A stretch of 64,000 nucleotides of DNA from Halomonas sp. McH1-25 (GTDB lineage Bacteria > Pseudomonadota > Gammaproteobacteria > Pseudomonadales > Halomonadaceae). The notes beneath the pieces are model-generated. The model did not search any database and was not told the DNA's origin. It saw only the letters and a list, made by a program, of their open reading frames with translations. The DNA is taken from assembly GCF_022348165.1 (NCBI RefSeq), contig NZ_JAKRFI010000002.1, positions 434,001 through 498,000 of the forward strand, in the 5' to 3' direction. The translations under genes were made by a program, and so were the position numbers. Positions 1-8,158 of this stretch are shown here, piece after piece (the first letter of the stretch is position 1; every line of letters starts with the position of its first letter).

Positions 1-1132
1 TGGTCAGGATCACCGCGAACCAGTAGGGATCGAAATTCGCTGCGGTGATGATCGGCAGCAGGATCGGCGCGGTCATCACGATCACCGCCACCGGCGGCAG
101 GAAGAAGCCGGCCACCAGCAGGAACACGTTGATGATCGCCATCAGCACCCAGCGATTGACCTCCAGATCGGCGATCGCGCCGGCCACGGTCTGGGTGATG
201 AACATCGACGACAGGGCATAGGCGAAGATCTCGGCGGTGGCGATAATCAGCATGATCATCACGCTCTCGCGCAGTGCGTCGCGCATGATGATCTTGAGTG
301 GTTTCGCGCGCCACATGCGGTAGACCACGATGGCCAGCGCCAGGCACAGGAAGGCCCCGGCCCCGGCGGCTTCGGAGGGTGTCGCGACCCCGCCGTACAG
401 GGCGAACAGAATACCCGTGACCACCACCAGAAACGGCAGCACCCGCACCAGCGCCTTGAGATTGCCCTCGACGTTGTCCTTGACCTGGGCTGCCGCCTCG
501 GCCACCGGGTTCGGCGTGCCATAACCACCGGCGAGCTTGCAGGCGATCAATGTCCAGGCCATGAACAGCAGGGCCAGCATGACGCCGGGCAAGGCACCGG
601 CGATGAACAGCCGGCCGATGGAGGTCTCGGTGGATATGCCATAGACGATCATGGTCACCGAGGGTGGAATCAGGATGCCCAGGGTACCGCCGGCAGCGAT
701 GCAGCCGGCCGCCACGCCATCCGGATAGCCGCGCTTGCGCATCTCGGGGATGCCCAGCTTGCCTATCGCCGCACTGGTCGCCGGCGACGAGCCCGACAGC
801 GCGGCGAAGATCGAACAGGCACCGATGTTGGAGATCGCCAGCCCGCCGGGAACGCGGCCCAGCCACAGGTCGAGTGAGCGATACAGATCGCGCCCGGTGG
901 GCGACGATGCCACGGCGGCCCCCATCAGGATGAACATGGGAATCGCCACGAAGCTGAACGTGGCAAGGCTGCCGAAGAAGGTCTCGCCGAAGTAGGTCAA
1001 TTCGCCCATGCCGCGGTCGAGTACCAGTGCTCCCAGGGAGACGCTGCCCAGTGCGAAGGCGATGGGTGTGCCGATGGCCATCAGCACCATCAGTACGACG
1101 ACGATCAGAATGCCGCTAGTGACTGGATCCAT
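1..1132 (-). CDS. TRAP transporter large permease (DctM family), 3'-truncated by window edge
   Basis: Large membrane subunit of a TRAP transporter, which moves organic acids across the inner membrane using an ion gradient and a periplasmic binding protein. About 377 residues are visible, starting MDPVTSGILIVVV. They are almost entirely hydrophobic helices and carry DctM landmarks (ALSGSSPATSAAIG, GGTLGILIPPS, GGVATPSEAAGAG). The frame stays open to base 1, so the last part of the roughly 430-residue protein lies outside the window. The ATG overlaps the end of the small subunit by 17 nt, so the two are translationally coupled. It is the third gene of a dctP-dctQ-dctM operon. The substrate cannot be read from the sequence. 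Confidence 0.93.
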   Translation of the reverse strand, partial: MDPVTSGILIVVVLMVLMAIGTPIAFALGSVSLGALVLDRGMGELTYFGETFFGSLATFSFVAIPMFILMGAAVASSPTGRDLYRSLDLWLGRVPGGLAISNIGACSIFAALSGSSPATSAAIGKLGIPEMRKRGYPDGVAAGCIAAGGTLGILIPPSVTMIVYGISTETSIGRLFIAGALPGVMLALLFMAWTLIACKLAGGYGTPNPVAEAAAQVKDNVEGNLKALVRVLPFLVVVTGILFALYGGVATPSEAAGAGAFLCLALAIVVYRMWRAKPLKIIMRDALRESVMIMLIIATAEIFAYALSSMFITQTVAGAIADLEVNRWVLMAIINVFLLVAGFFLPPVAVIVMTAPILLPIITAANFDPYWFAVILT

Positions 1133-1655
1133 GGTTGGCCTCCCCGCGCAGGATTTCCGCCACGTACTGTAGCGAGAGCAGGCTGGCGCCAATGGCCATG
1201 GGCAGCAGGGCCGGCCACAGCGGTGGATTCCATACCGAGCCCGTCGTCCAGCCGCCATGCCAGGCCTCGAGAACGTACAGCCAGGCGCCGTACGTCAGGG
1301 CGACACAGAAACCCAGGCCCACCAACGACGCGGCCAGCAGCATGAGCTTCCTTGGCCATCCGCTCAAGGCATCGGGCAGCACGGTCACGGCGACGTGGCC
1401 GCCGGTCATCAGTACGTACGGAGCGCCGAGCAGCATGGCGCCGGTCACGGAGAACACCGCGAATTCGGTTTGCCAGACGGTGCTCTGGTCCAGCGCGTAA
1501 CGCATGAAGATCATGTGGCAGACGGCAAGTACGCCAGCGGCCAGCGCCGCGGCGGCGAGGACGGCCGTGGCGCCGGAAACGGCATCCATCACACGGATAT
1601 AGGCGCCGGCCACACCACGGTTGGGCCGTAACGTGTGGCTCGAGATATGGGCCAT
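1116..1655 (-). CDS. TRAP transporter small permease (DctQ family)
   Basis: Small four-helix membrane subunit of TRAP transporter I, linking the periplasmic binding protein to the large subunit. 179 residues from MAHISSHTLRPN. Four hydrophobic segments are visible (around TAVLAAAALAAGVLAV, FAVFSVTGAMLLGAP, LMLLAASLVGLGF and LLPMAIGASLLSL). A longer frame upstream exists, but this ATG has a GGGAGACACC ribosome-binding site directly before it, so it is preferred. It lies between the binding protein gene (gap 90 nt) and the large subunit (17 nt overlap). Confidence 0.9.
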   Translation of the reverse strand: MAHISSHTLRPNRGVAGAYIRVMDAVSGATAVLAAAALAAGVLAVCHMIFMRYALDQSTVWQTEFAVFSVTGAMLLGAPYVLMTGGHVAVTVLPDALSGWPRKLMLLAASLVGLGFCVALTYGAWLYVLEAWHGGWTTGSVWNPPLWPALLPMAIGASLLSLQYVAEILRGEANHGSSH

Positions 1656-1745
1656 GGTGTCTCCCTCATCGGTGAGTGGGGAAACCGCCTGGCATGGCGG
1701 TTTCAAGGGAACGGGGGACCCGGCAGCGGCGGCCGGGCACCGACG

Positions 1746-2744
1746 TCACTCCACGGCCAGGGCCGCGTCGATCAGGGCTTGTCCGTTGGGTACGTTCTCG
1801 GCAAAGGTCTTGTAGGAGCTTTCCTTGGCGATCGCCAACCAGGCCTCGTAGTCTTCCGGCGACATGGAAACGACCTCGACGCCGTTCTCCTCGAACACAT
1901 CGATCATCTTCTGGTCGAGGGCGGCCGCTTCACCGGCAAAGTACTCCTCCGCCTTCTGGCCGGCCTCGGTCAACGCTTTCTGTTGCTCCTCGTTGAGCCG
2001 GTCCCAGCTTTGCTGGGAAATCAGGATGGGCTCGTACATGAACCACAGCGCGTTCTCGCCGGGGGCCGTCAGGCAGTCGACCTGCTCATAGATGCGGTAG
2101 GACACGAACGAACCGGAGGAGGTATTGGCGCCATCGAGTACGCCCGTCTGCATGGCGGTGTAGATTTCCGAGGACGGCATTGAGGCGATCGAGGCGCCGG
2201 CGGTGGCGAGCATTTCATCGAAGGCGGGGCCGGCGGCACGCATGGCCTGGCCCTGGACGGTGTCCGGTGAAGTGATGCATCGCTCGCTCGAGGCGAACCC
2301 CCCGGCGAGCCAGGCATCGGCGAGTACCCGGGCGCCAGCTTCTTCGATCACCTGCTTGATCATGTCCATGAATTCGGAGTCGTTGAGACGCTGGGCGCGC
2401 TCGTGGCTGCGCACCAGACCCGGCATCAGCGTGGCGGAGAATTCCGGATGCCGGCCGCTGGCGTAATCCAGGGGCAGCGCCGTCATGTCCAGGCGACCGC
2501 GGACCAGGGCGCCCCACTGTTCCTGGGCATCGAACAGCGATTGCCCCGGATAGACCTGAATCTTCAGGTCGACGTCCGCCGCCTCGACCTCCTTGGCCAT
2601 GAGCTGGACCATCTCGTCGCGGACGTCGCCCTTGCCGCCGGGGAACTGGTGCGATGCACGCAGGACAGTCTCGGCAGAAGCGGCGGAACTGAAGGCGGCG
2701 GCCAGGCCGAGCGATGCCAGGGCCACGAGTGAAGTGGATTTCAT
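1746..2744 (-). CDS. TRAP transporter substrate-binding protein (DctP family)
   Basis: Periplasmic binding protein of TRAP transporter I, first gene of the operon. 332 residues. The start MKSTSLVALASLGL gives a clean signal peptide with probable cleavage after SSAASA, and GGAGACGCC sits just upstream; a longer open frame through the promoter region is unlikely. The body follows the DctP fold (ETVLRASHQFPGGKGD at the mature N-terminus, QTGVLDGANTS in the middle). The mature protein is acidic, as in salt-adapted bacteria. The ligand is not deducible; a carboxylic acid is the family norm. The divergent FCD regulator at 2891 is the likely local controller. Confidence 0.92.
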   Translation of the reverse strand: MKSTSLVALASLGLAAAFSSAASAETVLRASHQFPGGKGDVRDEMVQLMAKEVEAADVDLKIQVYPGQSLFDAQEQWGALVRGRLDMTALPLDYASGRHPEFSATLMPGLVRSHERAQRLNDSEFMDMIKQVIEEAGARVLADAWLAGGFASSERCITSPDTVQGQAMRAAGPAFDEMLATAGASIASMPSSEIYTAMQTGVLDGANTSSGSFVSYRIYEQVDCLTAPGENALWFMYEPILISQQSWDRLNEEQQKALTEAGQKAEEYFAGEAAALDQKMIDVFEENGVEVVSMSPEDYEAWLAIAKESSYKTFAENVPNGQALIDAALAVE

Positions 2745-2781
2745 GTTGGCGTCTCCGATGTGATTGTTTGTTTTTGTGTAG

Positions 2782-2808
2782 GTATATATCAGGAGTGCTG
2801 ATATATAC
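2782..2808. promoter_or_regulatory. Perfect palindromic operator candidate in the TRAP I / GntR divergent promoter
   Basis: Arms GTATATATCA (2782-2791) and TGATATATAC (2799-2808) are exact reverse complements around a 7-nt spacer, in the 147-bp AT-rich gap between the divergent TRAP binding-protein gene and the FCD-type regulator. Regulators of this family bind short dyads in their own divergent promoters, so this is the best candidate operator. A related sequence, GCTAGTATATTTA, follows at about 2820. Confidence 0.6.
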
Positions 2809-2890
2809 TTTAATAGCGGTGCTAGTATATTTATGTCAATTCTTTGACCACTAGACGTTAGTGGCAGGCGATCGGAGTGGGAGGTGGAGC

Positions 2891-3577
2891 GTGAGCGGCA
2901 TGAAGCCATCCAATGCGCAGCGGCTCAGGGACGCGCTGGAAAACGACATCCTCAATGGCCGGCGTGCCCCAGGAGAGCGCCTCGATCCCGAGGCTCTGGG
3001 TCAGGAATTCAACGTCTCGCGCACGCCGGTCCGTGAAGCCATCCAGCAGCTGGTGGCCAGTGGGCTGGTCATCGTGCAGCCCAAGAAGGGCACTTTCGTG
3101 GCTCAGGTGGGCATCGACCGGCTGATCGAGATGTTCGAGGTCATGGCGGAGCTGGAGGGCATGTGTGGGCGACTCGCCGCGCGGCGCATCTCGCCCCAGG
3201 AGCTGATCGAGCTGCAGGGCGCCCTGGTGCGCTGCGAGCAGGCGGCGCAGAATGGCGATACCGACGAGTACTATTACGAGAACGAAGCCTTCCACAGCTG
3301 CATCTACGCCGCCAGCCACAATGCGTTTCTGGCCGATGAGGCCCGCCAGTTGAAGATGCGCCTGAAGCCCTATCGGCGCCTGCAGCTCAAGGTGCGTCAT
3401 CGCATGCAGTCGTCGCTGGAAGAGCATCGGCGGATCGTGGCGGCCATCGAGGCGGGAGACACCGAGGCGGCCGAACAGGCCCTGCGTAGCCATGTGCTGG
3501 TTCAGGGCGAGCGGTTCAGCGATCTGGTGGCGAGCGTCAAGGATCTGAACCGCGCCAGGGAGCCCGAGTGGTCCTGA
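2891..3577 (+). CDS. GntR-family transcriptional regulator, FCD type
   Basis: Ligand-responsive DNA-binding regulator. 228 residues from the GTG at 2891. The N-terminal winged helix (about residues 5-75) contains the family signature SRTPVREAIQQL; the C-terminal helical FCD domain (about 90-215) senses a small carboxylate, with metal-binding-type residues in YENEAFHSCIYAASHN and the later EEHRRIVAAI. GGAGGTGGAGC lies a normal distance before GTG 2891; an ATG at 2900 is the alternative and a GTG at 2861 is less likely. Divergent from TRAP transporter I, which it probably controls. Confidence 0.88.
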   Translation: MSGMKPSNAQRLRDALENDILNGRRAPGERLDPEALGQEFNVSRTPVREAIQQLVASGLVIVQPKKGTFVAQVGIDRLIEMFEVMAELEGMCGRLAARRISPQELIELQGALVRCEQAAQNGDTDEYYYENEAFHSCIYAASHNAFLADEARQLKMRLKPYRRLQLKVRHRMQSSLEEHRRIVAAIEAGDTEAAEQALRSHVLVQGERFSDLVASVKDLNRAREPEWS

Positions 3578-3619
3578 TGGCGCACGCGACCGAACACTTA
3601 CGCTAAACCGGGGCCTGCC

Positions 3620-4408
3620 ATGCTGCTCGCGTTCCTGTACTTTTCCCTGGTCGGCATCGTTGCCGGCTTCGTCGCCGGCCTGTTCGGCATCGGCGGCGGG
3701 GTCGTGATCGTCCCGGCCTTGCTGTTTGCCTTCGCCCAGCAGGGCATGGACCCGACGTTCACGACGCATATGGCCATCGGCACGTCGTTGGCCACCATCG
3801 CCGTGACGGGCTCGTCATCGGCCTTCGGGCACTGGCGGCGGGGTGCGGTTGCCAAAGGATTGCTGGTCCGCCTGCTGCCGGGACTGATCGTCGGAGCGAT
3901 CCTTGGCGGAGTATTGGCGAGCGTGCTGCCGGCAGAGCAATTGCTGTGGCTGTTCGGGGTATTCCTGATTTTGCTGGCGCTGAGATTCCTGCTCTCCCGC
4001 ATGCCCCGCCCATCGCAGGAGGGTGCCGGCACACTGCAGACGCTCGGGGCCGGAACGGTGATCGGCACGGTCTCTGCGCTGTTCGGGATTGGCGGCGGCG
4101 TGCTGAGCGTGCCCTGGTTGCTGCGCAGCGGGGCGAGCATGACCCGGGCCGTGGGGACGTCGGCGGCCTGTGGCATTCCCATTGCCGCCTTTGGGGCGCT
4201 GACCTTCGTGACGACGGGCTACCGGCATGCCGGACTGCCCGACTACGCCTCGGGATTCCTCTACTGGCCGGCCTTTCTGGGCATGGTGCTATGTAGCGTG
4301 CCGTCGGCCAGGCTGGGCGTCGTCGTGGCCCACCGGTTGCCGGCCGATCTGCTCAGGAAACTGTTTGCGCTGATCATCCTGCTGGTGGGAGTCAAGCTCC
4401 TGCTGTAG
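3620..4408 (+). CDS. TSUP-family membrane transporter (TauE/SafE type)
   Basis: Integral membrane carrier of the TSUP family, members of which export sulfite, sulfoacetate or related anions. 262 residues with about eight hydrophobic helices in two homologous halves, each opening with the family motif: AGFVAGLFGIGGGVVIVP near residue 15 and GTVSALFGIGGGVLSVP near residue 150. It follows the FCD regulator by 42 nt on the same strand and may be co-transcribed with it. There is no sulfur gene nearby, so the substrate is unknown. Confidence 0.85.
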   Translation: MLLAFLYFSLVGIVAGFVAGLFGIGGGVVIVPALLFAFAQQGMDPTFTTHMAIGTSLATIAVTGSSSAFGHWRRGAVAKGLLVRLLPGLIVGAILGGVLASVLPAEQLLWLFGVFLILLALRFLLSRMPRPSQEGAGTLQTLGAGTVIGTVSALFGIGGGVLSVPWLLRSGASMTRAVGTSAACGIPIAAFGALTFVTTGYRHAGLPDYASGFLYWPAFLGMVLCSVPSARLGVVVAHRLPADLLRKLFALIILLVGVKLLL

Positions 4409-4413
4409 CGCGC

Positions 4414-5154
4414 TCAGCCGTTGCCGAGCCGCCCCGCCACTTCTTCCCACAGCGCGGTGTAGGCCTGGGCGGCCCGGGTACGCCGGGCGAAGCTGGCCAC
4501 TGGGGCCTGCTCCACTCCCATGCGTTCGATGACGCTGGCGTAGGGGATCGTGGCCGAGAGGCGTAACGGCCACTGCTCGGGGAGCGTTTCCAGCGTGTCG
4601 CGATGCAGTCGCTTGCGTCGATCGACCAGCGTGGCGAAGGGCCACACCGGACAGGTCTGATTCTGGGTGTCGAGATGCTCGCGCAGCAGGGTCAGGGTGC
4701 GCATGGACAGGGTGGTGGGAACGACAGGAACCAGCAGTACATCGATGCTCGAGAACACCTGATCGGATAGGATCGATAGGTTGGGCGGGCAATCCAGCAG
4801 CACCAGGTCGTAGTCGTCGCTGACCGGCTTGAGGATCTTGCGCAACCGGCTCGGCTTGCGGTCTTCCAGCAGGTGGTCCATCTCGCGCGAGCCGAACGAG
4901 GCGGGCAGCAGGTCGAGACGCTCGATCTCGGTGGCGCGAATCACCTTGTCGAGGGTTGCCTTGCCCTTCACTAGCTTGTCGACACCGCCGCGCACCTTGG
5001 CCTTGCTCTTCAGATAAAATGTCGTCGCCGCTTGCGGATCGAGGTCCCAGAGCAGGACACGCTTGCCGGCAAGGGCCGCCTCCGCCGCCAGGTTGACAGC
5101 GGAAGCGGTCTTGCCCACGCCGCCCTTGATGCTGTAAAGGGCCAGCATTTGCAT
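4414..5154 (-). CDS. ParA-family ATPase, orphan (no ParB beside it)
   Basis: Deviant-Walker P-loop ATPase of the ParA/MinD superfamily. 246 residues. The Walker A motif KGGVGKTA occupies residues 10-17; LLWDLDPQAATT gives the switch/Walker A' region and YDLVLLDCPPNLSIL the Walker B segment. GGAGATACCGC precedes the ATG. No ParB, parS-like repeat or replication gene is adjacent, so a role in plasmid or chromosome partition is not supported by context; such stand-alone ParA proteins can position other cellular cargo. It is convergent with the TSUP gene (5 nt apart). Confidence 0.85.
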   Translation of the reverse strand: MQMLALYSIKGGVGKTASAVNLAAEAALAGKRVLLWDLDPQAATTFYLKSKAKVRGGVDKLVKGKATLDKVIRATEIERLDLLPASFGSREMDHLLEDRKPSRLRKILKPVSDDYDLVLLDCPPNLSILSDQVFSSIDVLLVPVVPTTLSMRTLTLLREHLDTQNQTCPVWPFATLVDRRKRLHRDTLETLPEQWPLRLSATIPYASVIERMGVEQAPVASFARRTRAAQAYTALWEEVAGRLGNG

Positions 5155-5218
5155 GCGGTATCTCCGTTATTGTCGTGCATGGCCTACAAAAACCAGCTTG
5201 CCGTTACACGATGACAAG

Positions 5219-5259
5219 AGAGTGACAGTCGCCAATGGGAGGGCTCCCTCCATCACTCT
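5219..5259 (-). terminator. Possible terminator hairpin after the TRAP II / epimerase operon
   Basis: Outer arms AGAGTGA (5219-5225) and TCACTCT (5253-5259) enclose an inner GGAGG/CCTCC stem (5238-5242, 5247-5251). It lies 13 nt past the stop of the epimerase gene in the minus-strand direction. There is no clear T-run, so efficiency is uncertain. Confidence 0.35.
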
Positions 5260-5271
5260 GTCGCATGTGGC

Positions 5272-6216
5272 TCAATGGCTGAGCCACTGCCAATAATCCT
5301 GTAGCCCTTTCTTGATATCCACATAAACGGGCTGGAACCCCAACTCGTCTTGGGCGAGCGTAATATCCAATGGCGAGCCCCGCACCACGAACGGTCCCGG
5401 ACCGAGCTGCATGTTACTCGACTTGCCCAGCAGTTGCTCGACTTCGTCGACGATAGCCTGGTGATCTATTGTCACGCCGCTGGAGATGTTGAAATGCCGC
5501 GCCTGGACGCTCGCTTTCTCGAACAGCAGCACGATGCCCTTCGCGGTGTCGTGGACGTGCGTCCAGTCCAGGGCCTGGTCCCGTCCATTGGGTGCCTGGA
5601 CGTCACGGAGCCCCTCGAGTGGCCCGAACAAGGCTTGATAGACCTGATGCATGTGCGAGGGTCGTTTGCCGGGGCCATAGACGAAGAACAGGCGAGCATG
5701 GCGAATGTCCATGCCGTAGGTGTCGGTGTATTGATCGCCGAACAGCTCACCGGAGATCTTGGTGGCGCCGTAGAGGTCGGTGGCCTTGTAAGGGGTGGTT
5801 TCTTGTTGGGGGCCCGACGCGTCGCCATAGACGGCGCCCGAGCTCATGTTGACGATCTTGTCGATGCCGAGGATGCGACAAGTCTCATAGACATTGAGCG
5901 TCCCCAGGGTGTTGACCGAAATATTGCGGAAGGGACGTTGCTGGAAGCTGGGGCCGGCGATGACCGAGACGCCATGAATGACCCCTTCGAGCTCGTCGCG
6001 GTAGGTCAGTAGCGTCTCGAACAGGGTGTGGTAATCCAGCACGTCGACCGCTTCCAGCACCAGCTTGTCGCGGACCGCTTCCAGATAATCGAGTCCCAGG
6101 CTGTCGAAATGCTTCGCCGCCATGTCGCAAATGATGACCTTCTTGCCCTGGCTGGCCAGCATCTGGGCTACCCAGGAACCGACATGGCCCAGGCCGCCCG
6201 TAATCAATACCGCCAT
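5272..6216 (-). CDS. NAD(P)-dependent epimerase/dehydratase (extended SDR)
   Basis: Cytoplasmic oxidoreductase of the extended short-chain dehydrogenase family. 314 residues. The N-terminal Rossmann motif GGLGHVGSW binds the dinucleotide; the catalytic Ser region is VNMSSGAVYG and the YxxxK pair is in LYGATKISGE. Relatives oxidise or epimerise sugars and sugar acids. It is the last gene of the operon dctP-dctQ-dctM-epimerase, starting 66 nt after the large permease with GAAGGAGACACACC before the ATG. Co-regulation with a TRAP transporter by a LacI protein suggests it performs the first step on an imported aldonic or uronic acid. The exact substrate is not shown. Confidence 0.82.
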   Translation of the reverse strand: MAVLITGGLGHVGSWVAQMLASQGKKVIICDMAAKHFDSLGLDYLEAVRDKLVLEAVDVLDYHTLFETLLTYRDELEGVIHGVSVIAGPSFQQRPFRNISVNTLGTLNVYETCRILGIDKIVNMSSGAVYGDASGPQQETTPYKATDLYGATKISGELFGDQYTDTYGMDIRHARLFFVYGPGKRPSHMHQVYQALFGPLEGLRDVQAPNGRDQALDWTHVHDTAKGIVLLFEKASVQARHFNISSGVTIDHQAIVDEVEQLLGKSSNMQLGPGPFVVRGSPLDITLAQDELGFQPVYVDIKKGLQDYWQWLSH

Positions 6217-6281
6217 GGTGTGTCTCCTTCATGATGGGTCCCTAAGGACGTTGGCCTTGCGTGGTTGGCTCGACTCCCTTG

Positions 6282-7574
6282 CTACCGCAGCACCAGATCC
6301 GGCAGGAACATGACGATCGACGGGAAGCAGGTGATCAGAATCAGTACCGCCAGCAGTGGGATGTAGAAGGGCAGCGTGGCCCGGATCAGGTCCGTAAGCG
6401 GCAGGTTGGTGATCTTCTGGATGGTGAACAGCACGGTGCCTACCGGTGGCGTGATCAGTCCGATCATCAGATTGAAGATCATCAGCACGCCGAAGTGCAC
6501 CGGGTCGATGCCGTATTGCACGACCACCGGCACCAGCAGCGGTGTCAGCAGGAACAGCGCCGGGACGGAATCGACGAACAGCCCGATCAACAGGATGAAC
6601 AGACTCAGCAACAGCAACAGCATCAACGGGTCGGTGACCGTGGCCAGTAGAAAATCGGCGACCAGTGCCGTGACCTGATAGCGCGCCAGGACCCAGCTGT
6701 AGAGAGCACTGCCGGCGATGATCAATAACAGCGCAGCGGTGTCGATGGCGGTGGCGCGCAGTATGTCGAAGAACTCACGCAGATTGATCGAGCGATAGAC
6801 GCCGAACGAAATGATCAGGCAATAGAGCAGTGCGACGACCGAGGCTTCGGTGGGCGTGAACAGGCCGGACAGGATGCCGACAATGATGATCAGCGGCGTC
6901 AGCATCGGCAGCGAGCCCCGCGACAGGGCGCGCAGGAATTCCTGCAGCGTGGCGCGGGCGCGGGTCGGATAGCCTCGGCGGTGGGAAATCACGGCGACCA
7001 TGAGCATCAGACCCAGCCCCATGAACAGCCCTGGCAGGATCGAGCCCAGGAAGATGGCGGCGATCGAGGCATTGGCCAGGGCGCCATAGATCACCGCAGG
7101 AATGCTGGGCGGAATGATCGGTCCGATCGTGGCCGAACTGGCAGTGACGGCGGCACTGAAGTCCGTGGGGAAACCGTCGTCCTGCATCGCCTTGATCTCG
7201 ACGGCGCCCAAGCCACCGGCATCGGCCACGGCCGAGCCGGACATGCCGGCAAACAGCATGCTGGCCAAGACGTTGACGTGCCCCAGGCCGCCCTTGAGGT
7301 GACCGACGGTGCAGCGTGCGATATCGAAGACGCGATCGGAAATCCCGGCGGCATTCATCAGCCGGCCAATCAACAGGAAGGCCGGGATGGCCAACAGCGT
7401 GAAGCTATTCACTCCATAGAGGGTGCGCTGGGCGATCATCTCGAGCGGGATGGCGTCGAAGCCGCGGGTATAGCCCAGCACCAGGGCCGATGAGGCAATC
7501 ATTGCCAAGGCCACTGGCAGCCCCAGCATCAGCAGGCCGATCAGGCCCACGAACATGATGACGAAGACTTCCAT
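6282..7574 (-). CDS. TRAP transporter large permease (DctM family)
   Basis: Large channel subunit of TRAP transporter II. 430 residues from MEVFVIMFVGLIGLL. Complete, of family-typical length, with around 12 hydrophobic segments and the DctM signatures ASMLFAGMSGSAVADAGG, SSATIGPIIPPS and GLFTPTEASVVAL. It starts only 2 nt after the small subunit stop. An open frame continues far upstream but there it is out of register with the real small subunit, so the ATG at 7574 is the start. Confidence 0.94.
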   Translation of the reverse strand: MEVFVIMFVGLIGLLMLGLPVALAMIASSALVLGYTRGFDAIPLEMIAQRTLYGVNSFTLLAIPAFLLIGRLMNAAGISDRVFDIARCTVGHLKGGLGHVNVLASMLFAGMSGSAVADAGGLGAVEIKAMQDDGFPTDFSAAVTASSATIGPIIPPSIPAVIYGALANASIAAIFLGSILPGLFMGLGLMLMVAVISHRRGYPTRARATLQEFLRALSRGSLPMLTPLIIIVGILSGLFTPTEASVVALLYCLIISFGVYRSINLREFFDILRATAIDTAALLLIIAGSALYSWVLARYQVTALVADFLLATVTDPLMLLLLLSLFILLIGLFVDSVPALFLLTPLLVPVVVQYGIDPVHFGVLMIFNLMIGLITPPVGTVLFTIQKITNLPLTDLIRATLPFYIPLLAVLILITCFPSIVMFLPDLVLR

Positions 7575-7576
7575 GC

Positions 7577-8092
7577 TCAGTCGCTCCAGGGTTTGGCAGG
7601 GGGAGTGGCCGCCTTGCCGCGCAGATGGCGCTGACACTGATCGACCAGCAGAATCACCATCAGCAAGGCGGCAATGAACTGCATCAGATAGACGTACGAG
7701 AAGCTCATCCGGAACGTGCTGGCAAACACCCCGGCGGTACGCTCCATCATGTTCCAGGCCCCGCCCATGAGCATGAGCAGCACCGCGATGCCAATCAGGT
7801 CGGCGAGGGCTGCGACGAGACGTGCTGCCTTGGGAGGCAGCAGATCGGTCACGATCGTCACGCGAATGTGTTCCTGATAGCGCAGCGCCAGCACGGAGCC
7901 GAGGAAGATCTCGGCGAGGAACAAATAGCGCGACACCTCGTCGGTCCATGGCACGGCGAGGCCCAGCGTGTAGCGTGAAATCACCTGGATGGCCATGACC
8001 GTGAGCATCAGGCAGAAGGCCGCGACCACGATGGTGGTCAACAGGGACCAGAAGATGGTCAGTGAACTGGCGAAAAAGGATCGAGGAGTCAC
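7577..8092 (-). CDS. TRAP transporter small permease (DctQ family)
   Basis: Four-helix small subunit of TRAP transporter II. 171 residues if started at GTG 8092, which has GGGAGG six bases upstream; a TTG at 8134 or ATG at 8113 would add residues rich in Gly and Pro and lack a good ribosome-binding site. The DctQ signature lies around IQVISRYTLGLAVPWTDEVS. Middle gene between the binding protein and the large subunit. Confidence 0.9.
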   Translation of the reverse strand: MTPRSFFASSLTIFWSLLTTIVVAAFCLMLTVMAIQVISRYTLGLAVPWTDEVSRYLFLAEIFLGSVLALRYQEHIRVTIVTDLLPPKAARLVAALADLIGIAVLLMLMGGAWNMMERTAGVFASTFRMSFSYVYLMQFIAALLMVILLVDQCQRHLRGKAATPPAKPWSD

Positions 8093-8158
8093 GGGGAGCC
8101 TCCCTGCTGGCATGGGGTGGCCCGCATCGCCCAAGGGAGCGACACGGGCTGGCAGGCG

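Noticed and set aside
259-528. Open frames on both strands across the TRAP I large permease
   Set aside because: Shadow frames of the DctM gene: Arg/Pro-rich, low-complexity translations without domains, as expected in GC-rich DNA.
2858-3769. 303-codon minus-strand frame opposite the FCD regulator and TSUP gene
   Set aside because: It lies antisense to two clearly conserved genes and has no recognisable domain or ribosome-binding site.
4414-5154. Plasmid or prophage origin suggested by ParA
   Set aside because: No replication, partition-site repeats, integrase or phage genes nearby; surrounding genes look chromosomal.
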